From positions 1 to 9,120 of the forward strand of contig JAEYXQ010000089.1 in the NCBI GenBank assembly GCA_023431205.1: a stretch of DNA of 9,120 nt. Reading direction: 5' to 3'. Source of the DNA: Pseudomonadota bacterium (GTDB lineage: Bacteria; Pseudomonadota; Alphaproteobacteria; Rhizobiales; Devosiaceae). A model generated the notes under the pieces. The model saw nothing but the letters and a program-made list of their open reading frames with translations. It ran no database searches and was not told where the DNA came from. The translations under genes and the position numbers were made by a program. Positions 1 through 4,674 of the stretch are shown in pieces (within the stretch, counting starts at the first letter, position 1; the number at the start of each line of letters is the position of its first letter).

Positions 1-54
1 TAGAAGCGGCGCAATAATCCGCCACTCTGCGTCACTGAGATCAAACCGGGCCAT
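1..54 (-). CDS. IS5-family transposase, N-terminal fragment (cut by window edge)
   Basis: Read on the minus strand from the ATG at 54-52, this encodes MARFDLSDAEWRIIAPLL and then runs out of the window. That sequence is the typical start of IS5-family transposases (the first ORF of the IS427/IS1031 type, with the DUF4096-like N-terminal domain: D-L-S/T-D-x-E-W, then I-x-P-L-L). The start is supported by a GGAGG on the minus strand (64-60), five bases before the ATG. Only 18 codons are visible, so whether the transposase is intact, or split into two frameshifted ORFs as is common in this group, cannot be judged. The family call is fairly secure because of the match pattern; the subgroup is not. 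Confidence 0.8.
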   Translation of the reverse strand, partial: MARFDLSDAEWRIIAPLL

Positions 55-56
55 GC

Positions 57-77
57 CAACCTCCACTCAGGAGGTTG
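57..77. repeat. Perfect 8-bp inverted repeat over the transposase ribosome binding site
   Basis: CAACCTCC (57-64) and GGAGGTTG (70-77) are exact reverse complements separated by a 5-base loop (65-69). In the minus-strand transcript the 3' arm of this hairpin contains the GGAGG used by the transposase. Read-through transcripts from outside would therefore fold and hide the ribosome binding site. Hairpins of this kind are a known way for insertion sequences to limit transposase made from external promoters. The arms and spacing are seen directly; the regulatory role is inferred. Confidence 0.65.
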
Positions 78-123
78 AATCACCCAACGTCGCCCATGGG
101 AATCCCATTTATGAGTACAGAAC

Positions 124-2367
124 CTAGGCCGCACGGGTGCGGCGGAGCGGCGCGTTCCTGGGCTGGTCGAAGATCTCCACCATACGATCGGGCGATACGG
201 GGCCGGAGAACAGGAAACCCTGTAGCGTGTTGCAGCCGAGGCGGGCCAGGATGTCCGCCTGCTCGTTGGTCTCGACGCCTTCGGCGGTGACCTCGATGTT
301 CATGGCGTGCGCGAGGGTGACGATGGCATCGGTGATGGCGACGGAGACGTGCCCCTCGTTGAGCTGGCTGACGAAGGAGCGGTCGATCTTGATCCGATCC
401 ACCGGGTAGCGCGACAGGTAGCTCATGGAGGAGTAGCCGGTGCCGAAATCATCGAGCGCGATCTGGATGCCGGCGCTGCGGAAGGTCCTCAGGTTCTGCG
501 AGGAGACCTGCTCGTCGTCGAGCAGGATCGACTCGGTGATCTCGAGCTCGAGGTCGGTGGCGCGCATGCCCGTCTCGCGCAGGATGTCGAAGACCTGTCC
601 GGCAAAGCGCGGGTTGCGGAGCTGCGTGGGCGAGATGTTGACCGCGATGGTGCGACCCGGCTGGCCGGCGCCCATCTCGCAGGCGCGGCGCATAACCAGT
701 TCGCCCAGGGCGGCGATCAGGCCGGTGTTCTCGGCAATGGGGATGAAGCGGGCGGGTGAAATCTGGCCGAAGGTGGGGTGGTGCCAGCGCGCCAGGGCCT
801 CGGCCCCCATCACCCGCCGGCTGCGCTGATCGATAAGGGGCTGGAAGGCGACGGTGATCTGGCCGGGCGTGGACAGCGCCTCGCGCAGCTCGCCCTCGAT
901 GGTGTGCTGCAGCCGCAGCAACTCGCTCATGTGTTCTTCGTAGGTGATGGCGCGGTTGCGGCCGCGCGCCTTGGCCTCGTAGAGGGCGATGTCGGCGCGA
1001 CGGATGATCTCGAGCGGATCGGTGTTGCCCAGCGGCGTCACCACAATGCCGATGCTGACGCCGACATGGGCCTTGTAGCTGCCGAGAGCAAAAGGCTGGT
1101 TGATGGCTTCAATCAGCCGGGCGGCGAGATCCTGTACGCCGCGGGGGGCCTCCGCACTCAGGCTCACCAGCGCGTATTCGTCCCCACCGAGCCGGGCGAG
1201 GAACATGTCCTGGCCGGCAACCAGGCGGATGCGATCGCGAACAGCGCGAATAAGGTCGTCGCCGGCCTGATGGCCGAGGGTATCGTTGACCTGCTTGAAG
1301 CGGTCGAGGTCGAGCAGCAGCACCCAGAGCCGTTCGGAGGCCGGAGCGGTGGCAAGGAGCGTGGTCAGATGCTGGTCGAACAGGGCGCGGTTGGGCAGGT
1401 GCGTCAGGCCATCATGCAGCGCCTGATGCTCGGCCAGGCGGCGCCCTTCCTCGATAACGTTGGTGGAGCGGCGCAGGCGGACCAGCAGCAGATAGAGGAC
1501 GATGGCACTGATGCCGACGCCGCCTGCCAGCGCCGGGCCGGCCTGGCCAATCAGCAACTGGCTGGGACGATCCCGATCCCAGTCGAGAAAGGTGATGAAA
1601 CGGCCGGCATGGTTGCGGACAGGATAGACCCCCCGGTCGGCGCTGGCGGAGCTGGTGGAGGTGAAGGCCGCATCTTCGAGGGTGTGCTGGGAGGCCAGGG
1701 TGCCGGCCAGCTCGGCATCGAGAAAACGGACACTGGCAAGCAGTGGCTCGGTGCCGGAGGCTTGAGGGAGATTGCCGGTGTGGCTGAGGAGCGGCGAGGC
1801 CGCGACGATGGCCGGGCGGCCATCGATCAGAGCGAAATCGGCAGTGCTGCTGCCGTCGCGCGTGGGCGGCGGCTGGCTGCGAGCCAGCGCCATGATCGAC
1901 TGGAGCTGGGCGCGAAGCGGCGCCATGTCGGCGGCCGTCTGGCGTTCACCTCCGGCCATGGCGTAGAGCGCTGCTCCGTCACCCGAAACCAGCAGGGTGC
2001 GGTCATGGCCGTAGTAGACGTGCATATAGGTGCCGAAATGCGTGTGAACCCATTCCGGATCGAAGGCGATGGCGGTGTTGGCGACGGCCTCGTCCCAGAT
2101 CGATATGCCGGCCTGATCGTGCCCCAGTTGCAGGCGCAATCGCTCGAGTGCGCGCGCCGCCATGTCCGCCTGCCGCTCGAGCGCCCGTCGGTCGATGTTG
2201 TCCGCGGACCAGAAGAAGAAGCCCAGTACCGCAACCGAGGCCAGCGCCAGCGCCACGATGGCGGGCAGCAGCGCGGCGGCCGACCGGTACCAGGGCAGGC
2301 TGTCGGTGGTTTGGCTGGTCATAAGGGCATCAAGGGCGGGCACATTGACCGGTACGCTATCGGCCAT
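124..2367 (-). CDS. CHASE4-GGDEF-EAL membrane cyclic-di-GMP enzyme
   Basis: A 747-residue inner-membrane protein predicted to make and/or break down cyclic-di-GMP. A first membrane helix lies at about residues 30-53. A periplasmic region at about 60-270 resembles a CHASE4 sensor, with a motif like WDEAV at 91-95. A second helix follows at about 277-297. The GGDEF domain (about 310-475) has signature GGDEY at 394-398, with metal-binding D353 and the substrate-contacting N361/D362 region. The inhibitory I-site RxxD is absent: the equivalent place reads AGQDMF. The EAL domain (about 490-735) keeps EAL 523-525, N577, E609/E612, DDFGTGYSS 639-647, K660, E696 and Q716, so phosphodiesterase activity is expected. 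The start is uncertain: the purine stretch TAAGGG directly touches the ATG at 2367, and M16 (2322) also lacks a good ribosome binding site. The stop codon lies at the junction with the insertion sequence. The gene is divergent from the dehydrogenase gene. Confidence 0.93.
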   Translation of the reverse strand: MADSVPVNVPALDALMTSQTTDSLPWYRSAAALLPAIVALALASVAVLGFFFWSADNIDRRALERQADMAARALERLRLQLGHDQAGISIWDEAVANTAIAFDPEWVHTHFGTYMHVYYGHDRTLLVSGDGAALYAMAGGERQTAADMAPLRAQLQSIMALARSQPPPTRDGSSTADFALIDGRPAIVAASPLLSHTGNLPQASGTEPLLASVRFLDAELAGTLASQHTLEDAAFTSTSSASADRGVYPVRNHAGRFITFLDWDRDRPSQLLIGQAGPALAGGVGISAIVLYLLLVRLRRSTNVIEEGRRLAEHQALHDGLTHLPNRALFDQHLTTLLATAPASERLWVLLLDLDRFKQVNDTLGHQAGDDLIRAVRDRIRLVAGQDMFLARLGGDEYALVSLSAEAPRGVQDLAARLIEAINQPFALGSYKAHVGVSIGIVVTPLGNTDPLEIIRRADIALYEAKARGRNRAITYEEHMSELLRLQHTIEGELREALSTPGQITVAFQPLIDQRSRRVMGAEALARWHHPTFGQISPARFIPIAENTGLIAALGELVMRRACEMGAGQPGRTIAVNISPTQLRNPRFAGQVFDILRETGMRATDLELEITESILLDDEQVSSQNLRTFRSAGIQIALDDFGTGYSSMSYLSRYPVDRIKIDRSFVSQLNEGHVSVAITDAIVTLAHAMNIEVTAEGVETNEQADILARLGCNTLQGFLFSGPVSPDRMVEIFDQPRNAPLRRTRAA

Positions 2368-2395
2368 CCCTTAGGGACTGGTTACCGGCTGCATC

Positions 2396-2409
2396 CGGCG
2401 CGGGCGCCG
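2396..2409. repeat. GC-only 6-bp inverted repeat in divergent promoter region
   Basis: CGGCGC (2396-2401) and GCGCCG (2404-2409) are exact reverse complements with a 2-base centre. The position between divergent genes would suit a shared operator, but a dyad built only of G and C occurs easily by chance in DNA this GC-rich. Confidence 0.35.
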
Positions 2410-2470
2410 ATCGTTGGACGGCACGGCTTCCGCTCCGGCGGCGGGCTGGTTAGTGTTGGCACTCGACCAC

Positions 2471-2477
2471 AGAAGGA
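2471..2477 (+). promoter_or_regulatory. Ribosome binding site fixing the dehydrogenase start
   Basis: AGAAGGA lies 7 bases before the ATG at 2485. This decides the start: the open frame runs far upstream (to 778) through the antisense of the GGDEF/EAL gene, but only the ATG at 2485 has a strong Shine-Dalgarno sequence and gives a protein of the usual family length. Confidence 0.8.
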
Positions 2478-2484
2478 CCAGATC

Positions 2485-3534
2485 ATGGCACAGGTGCGCG
2501 CCCTTGTTCTCGAACGCCAGCATGAGCTGGCCATGCGGGATATCGACCTGCCGCTCGAGGTCGGCCCCGCCATGGTCAGGATCGCCATCCACACGGTGGG
2601 CGTGTGCGGCTCGGACGTGCATTACTACACCCATGGCCGCATCGGGCCGTTCGTGGTCGACGCGCCCATGGTGCTCGGCCACGAAGCGGCAGGAACCGTG
2701 GTCGAGGTCGGCGAGGGGGTGACGCACCTCAAGGTGGGCGACCGGGTGTGCATGGAGCCGGGCGTTCCCGATCCGCAGTCGCGCGCCAGCCGGCTCGGCA
2801 TGTACAATGTCGATCCGGCGGTGACGTTCTGGGCGACGCCGCCGGTGCATGGGGTGCTGACCCCGGAAGTGGTGCATCCGGCCAACTATACGTTCAAGCT
2901 GCCGGACAATGTGAGCTTTGCCGAAGGCGCGATGGTCGAGCCGTTTGCGGTGGGCATGCAGGCCGCCAGCAAGGCGCGGATCACGCCGGGAGACACGGCG
3001 GTGGTGCTCGGTGCCGGACCCATCGGCACCATGGTGGCGCTGGCGGCACTGGCCGGGGGCTGTGCGCGGGTGATCATCGCCGACCTGGCGCAGCCCAAGC
3101 TCGATATCGCCGCGCGCTACCAGGGGATCATTCCGGTCAACATCCGCGAGACGGATGTGGTGGCGGAGGTCGCCAGGCTAACGGAGAACTGGGGGGCGGA
3201 CGTGGTGTTCGAATGCTCCGGATCGCCCAAGGCCTGGGAAACGATCATGCAGTTGCCGCGTCCCGGCGGCGCCATCGTTGTGGTCGGCCTGCCGGTGGAG
3301 CCGGTCCGGATCGATATCGCCGCCGCCTCCACCAAGGAAGTGCGGATCGAGAACGTGTTCCGCTACGCGCACCAGTACGACAGGGCGATCGCGCTGATCG
3401 CATCCGGAAAGGTCGACCTCAAGCCGCTGATTTCGGAGACGTTCCCGTTCGAGAAATCGGTGGAGGCCTTCGACCGCGCGGTGGAGGCGCGGCCCTCCGA
3501 CGTGAAGCTGCAGATCAAGGTGGCGGGCGACTGA
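2485..3534 (+). CDS. NAD-dependent xylitol/sorbitol-type dehydrogenase (zinc MDR family)
   Basis: A 349-residue cytoplasmic medium-chain alcohol dehydrogenase of the polyol group, most like bacterial xylitol dehydrogenase (D-xylulose reductase, EC 1.1.1.9), which converts xylitol to D-xylulose with NAD+. The catalytic zinc ligands are visible: C41 in GVCGSD, H66/E67 in GHEAAG and E152 in VEPFAVG. The Rossmann motif GAGPIG spans 176-181, and D200 ends the second strand, as expected for NAD rather than NADP. The four cysteines that bind a structural zinc in many relatives are missing: the lobe at about 91-111 reads EPGVPDPQSRASRLGMYN. This is a known variant of the xylitol and animal sorbitol dehydrogenases. 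No sugar transporter or kinase gene is adjacent, so the polyol substrate is inferred from sequence alone; sorbitol, L-iditol or another polyol is possible. The mgtC-like gene follows after 62 bp on the same strand. Confidence 0.9.
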   Translation: MAQVRALVLERQHELAMRDIDLPLEVGPAMVRIAIHTVGVCGSDVHYYTHGRIGPFVVDAPMVLGHEAAGTVVEVGEGVTHLKVGDRVCMEPGVPDPQSRASRLGMYNVDPAVTFWATPPVHGVLTPEVVHPANYTFKLPDNVSFAEGAMVEPFAVGMQAASKARITPGDTAVVLGAGPIGTMVALAALAGGCARVIIADLAQPKLDIAARYQGIIPVNIRETDVVAEVARLTENWGADVVFECSGSPKAWETIMQLPRPGGAIVVVGLPVEPVRIDIAAASTKEVRIENVFRYAHQYDRAIALIASGKVDLKPLISETFPFEKSVEAFDRAVEARPSDVKLQIKVAGD

Positions 3535-3545
3535 GCGGAACCGGT

Positions 3546-3572
3546 GCTGCCGGCCCGAATTGTGCTGGCAGC
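3546..3572 (+). repeat. 6-bp inverted repeat between dehydrogenase and mgtC-like genes
   Basis: GCTGCC (3546-3551) and GGCAGC (3567-3572) are exact reverse complements around a 15-base loop, 12 bases after the dehydrogenase stop. No T-run follows, so this is not a typical intrinsic terminator. It could be a weak attenuating or mRNA-stabilising hairpin between cotranscribed genes, or chance. Confidence 0.35.
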
Positions 3573-3596
3573 GTCAAACACATGGGGTCGCGTCGA

Positions 3597-4139
3597 ATGG
3601 ACGTTGGCAACGAAATCGGGTTCGTAAATACCTTCCTGCCACAGCACATCATCGCCATCCGCCTGCTGATCGCCGCACTGCTCGGTGCGGTCATCGGCTT
3701 CGAGCGGGAGGTCAACACCGCCGAGGCGGGGCTGAGGACGCATATCCTGGTCTCAGTGGCAGGGTGCCTCTTCACCATCCTGGCTTTCGAGATCTTCCAC
3801 ACCATCGAGAGCGACGAGACGCGATCCGACCCGATCCGTGCGGTGGAGGCGGTGACAGCGGGGATTGCCTTTCTTGGGGCGGGCGCGATTTTCCGCAGTG
3901 GAGCGGGCGTGCAGGGGCTGACGACCGGGGCCGGCATGTGGCTGGCCGGCGCTGTCGGCGTGGCCACTGCGCTGGGCTACTACATCATTGCTGCCGGAAC
4001 CGCGCTGCTGGCGGTGATGGTGCTGGCGGCACTGCGGGCGTTCGCCCACCAGGTGCTGCGCGGGAGCCAGAAGCTCGCGACCGAGGTCAATGGTGACGAC
4101 GGCCGCGGGGAGAAGCATGTGGAGCCGGACATGCGCTGA
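3597..4139 (+). CDS. MgtC/SapB-family small membrane protein
   Basis: A 180-residue protein with the MgtC/SapB membrane domain. Conserved family segments are visible in order: RLLIAALLGAVIGFERE at 22-38, AGLRTHILVS at 44-53, GIAFLGAGAIFR at 89-100 and GLTTGAGMW at 107-115. Hydrophobic helices lie at about 17-35, 47-66, 84-98, 108-126 and 128-148. A short, charged cytoplasmic-like tail ends the protein, which lacks the roughly 80-residue ACT-like C-terminal domain of true virulence MgtC. It is therefore the short SapB-like form, whose function is not firmly known. Family members are linked to magnesium limitation, acid stress and modulation of the F-type ATP synthase. The start was chosen at 3597, with GGGG about nine bases upstream; the in-frame ATG at 3582 is an alternative adding five residues. 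The frame is open far upstream, overlapping the dehydrogenase gene, but that extension is spurious. It may be cotranscribed with the dehydrogenase. Confidence 0.9.
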   Translation: MDVGNEIGFVNTFLPQHIIAIRLLIAALLGAVIGFEREVNTAEAGLRTHILVSVAGCLFTILAFEIFHTIESDETRSDPIRAVEAVTAGIAFLGAGAIFRSGAGVQGLTTGAGMWLAGAVGVATALGYYIIAAGTALLAVMVLAALRAFAHQVLRGSQKLATEVNGDDGRGEKHVEPDMR

Positions 4140-4257
4140 GGGACGTGCGCATATCCTCATGCCTCTCCCCCGTGCGGTCGCGACAGGGAGGAGCGTCGCG
4201 CCCGCGGGCCTTGCGCCAGTCCCGCTTGGAGTCGGGCGGCGCACTCCGCACCCAATT

Positions 4258-4342
4258 GGAGGGGCAGGGGCGGAGCATGGAGTGGCCTGGAGGGACGCTT
4301 GGGAATGCAGGACCGGCCGAAACCGACATGCAGCGCCCCTCC
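4258..4342 (+). repeat. Widely spaced 8-bp inverted repeat, possible RNA domain
   Basis: GGAGGGGC (4258-4265) is the exact reverse complement of GCCCCTCC (4335-4342), enclosing 69 bases with further short pairings. If transcribed it could close a folded domain just before the hairpin at 4349-4372. Strand of expression, and whether it is transcribed at all, are unknown. In DNA of this composition an 8-bp match is only modest evidence. Confidence 0.3.
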
Positions 4343-4348
4343 TGACCT

Positions 4349-4372
4349 GGCACCTGCCCGAAGGCCGGTGCC
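4349..4372. repeat. Symmetric hairpin with CGAA tetraloop
   Basis: GGCACC (4349-4354) pairs with GGTGCC (4367-4372). Inside it GCC (4356-4358) pairs with GGC (4363-4365), with a single opposed T/C mismatch and the loop CGAA at 4359-4362. The fold is compact and nearly perfect. The following bases (GATTGTGT) do not form a T-run, so a classic terminator is unlikely. It could be part of a structured RNA or the degraded remains of a terminator. Confidence 0.45.
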
Positions 4373-4478
4373 GATTGTGTCCAGTACGCCTGAGCGTCCG
4401 GAAGACCGGTCATCGTAGCGGCGGCGTCGCTTCTCTCCCCGGTTTCTAAGCAGGACGAGGTAGCGCCGCCGTAGAAGC

Positions 4479-4544
4479 GTGAACGCGGCCAAAACTGTGG
4501 TCAAACTCAAGGCTGCTGCCGGCAGAGCCGGAGCACGCGTTCAC
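4479..4544. repeat. Possible three-arm RNA fold with perfect 9-bp outer stem
   Basis: GTGAACGCG (4479-4487) and CGCGTTCAC (4536-4544) are exact reverse complements. Between them lie two further hairpins: GCCA (4488-4491) with TGGT (4498-4501), including one G-U pair, and GGCT/CTG (4511-4518, G4515 bulged) with CAG/AGCC (4523-4529) around a CCGG loop. Together they make a plausible three-way junction 130 bases upstream of the TPR gene. The first arm can alternatively pair with TTCACGC at 4575-4581 (7 bp with GCGTGAA at 4477-4483), which would break the outer stem. The pairings are seen in the sequence. That it is a transcribed, functional RNA is inference, and it matches no riboswitch class I recognise. 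Confidence 0.4.
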
Positions 4545-4599
4545 CGCCGCCACGGGAAACTGTGACGCTCTTGCTTCACGCGCGGTGCTTCGCCTAGGG

Positions 4600-4623
4600 A
4601 AAGCCGGGTAAAGCCGTGTTACC
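4600..4623. repeat. Helically phased direct repeat and overlapping dyad upstream of TPR gene
   Basis: AAAGCCG occurs at 4600-4606 and again at 4610-4616, exactly 10 bp apart, so both copies face the same side of the helix. Overlapping this, GGTAA (4607-4611) and TTACC (4619-4623) form a perfect inverted repeat with a 7-base spacer. The site lies just upstream of the candidate promoter, a usual place for an activator to bind. No known consensus is recognised. Confidence 0.35.
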
Positions 4624-4627
4624 AAGG

Positions 4628-4656
4628 CTTGTGTTTTACATGTAAAGGGTCACAAT
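4628..4656 (+). promoter_or_regulatory. Candidate promoter of the TPR membrane-protein gene
   Basis: CTTGTG (4628-4633) and CACAAT (4651-4656) are separated by 17 bases and resemble the CTTGAC/CTATAT-type housekeeping promoter of alphaproteobacteria with some mismatches. Transcription would start near 4662, giving a very short leader that still includes the GGAGG at 4665-4669. The local drop in GC content supports a promoter here, but the -10 match is weak. Confidence 0.35.
4635..4646. promoter_or_regulatory. Perfect 12-bp palindrome TTTACATGTAAA, putative operator
   Basis: TTTACATGTAAA is identical on both strands and AT-rich in a strongly GC-rich setting. It lies inside the spacer of the candidate promoter, where a bound repressor would block RNA polymerase. 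A dimeric helix-turn-helix regulator is the natural guess. Which protein binds is unknown; the downstream gene product itself cannot be excluded, given its possible DNA-binding N-terminal domain. Confidence 0.5.
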
Positions 4657-4664
4657 CGGGCCAT

Positions 4665-4669
4665 GGAGG
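4665..4669 (+). promoter_or_regulatory. Ribosome binding site that decides the TPR gene start
   Basis: GGAGG lies five bases before the ATG at 4675. The in-frame ATG at 4663 overlaps this Shine-Dalgarno sequence and has only a poorly spaced AAGGG upstream, so the start four codons later, at 4675, is preferred. Confidence 0.7.
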
Positions 4670-4674
4670 CGGCA

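Larger units (their letters stand above)
1..123 (-). mobile_element. End of an IS5-family insertion sequence (partial)
   Basis: The transposase start at 54 points leftwards, so this window holds only the upstream end of the element. The terminal inverted repeat should lie between about 78 and 123, but the other end is outside the window and the repeat cannot be confirmed by pairing. Short symmetric motifs are present there, such as CCCATGGG at 93-100 and ATGGG-AAT-CCCAT at 96-108. The only YTAR-type tetranucleotide near the boundary is CTAG at 124-127. IS5-group elements often duplicate such a site, so the junction is placed, by inference, at 123/124. Other IS5 subgroups duplicate different lengths, and the true boundary could be some tens of bases away. 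Confidence 0.55.
2368..2484. promoter_or_regulatory. Divergent intergenic region between the GGDEF/EAL and dehydrogenase genes
   Basis: These 117 bp separate two divergently transcribed genes and must carry, or sit beside, both promoters. I could not identify a convincing -35/-10 pair. TTGGCA at 2456-2461 resembles a -35 box but lies too close to the dehydrogenase start for a matching -10. Two dyads are visible: TCCC-TTA-GGGA at 2367-2377, overlapping the GGDEF gene start, and a GC-only dyad at 2396-2409. Either could bind a regulator; neither matches an operator I know. Confidence 0.4.
4140..4674. other. Long gene-free region with several inverted repeats
   Basis: About 535 bp lie between the mgtC-like gene and the TPR membrane-protein gene. 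Short open frames exist on both strands (for example 4090-4449 on plus, 4087-4413 and 4157-4510 on minus). Their products are rich in R, P, G and S, match no family I recognise, and lack good ribosome binding sites, so I do not call them genes. I looked for tmRNA, RNase P, SRP and 6S RNA signatures and saw none. Inverted repeats are listed separately. The last 50 bases hold a candidate promoter for the downstream gene. No clear intrinsic terminator for the mgtC-like gene is visible. Confidence 0.6.

Noticed and set aside
778..2484. A 569-codon upstream extension of the dehydrogenase reading frame
   Set aside because: It is antisense to the well-supported GGDEF/EAL gene and shows no family similarity. 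The family-length start at 2485 has a strong ribosome binding site.
2604..3596. An upstream extension of the mgtC-like frame through the dehydrogenase gene
   Set aside because: It is out of frame with the dehydrogenase, rich in G, R and A, and lacks any domain. The MgtC/SapB domain begins only after 3597.
4178..4200. Terminator for the mgtC-like gene
   Set aside because: GTCGCGAC at 4178-4185 is palindromic, but there is no loop or T-run, so nothing here supports intrinsic termination.
4087..4510. Short minus-strand open frames in the gene-free region
   Set aside because: No family similarity, no good ribosome binding site, and composition biased to R, P and S. I cannot support a gene here.
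4140..4660. A housekeeping RNA (tmRNA, RNase P, SRP RNA or 6S RNA)
   Set aside because: I looked for their conserved core motifs on both strands and did not find them.
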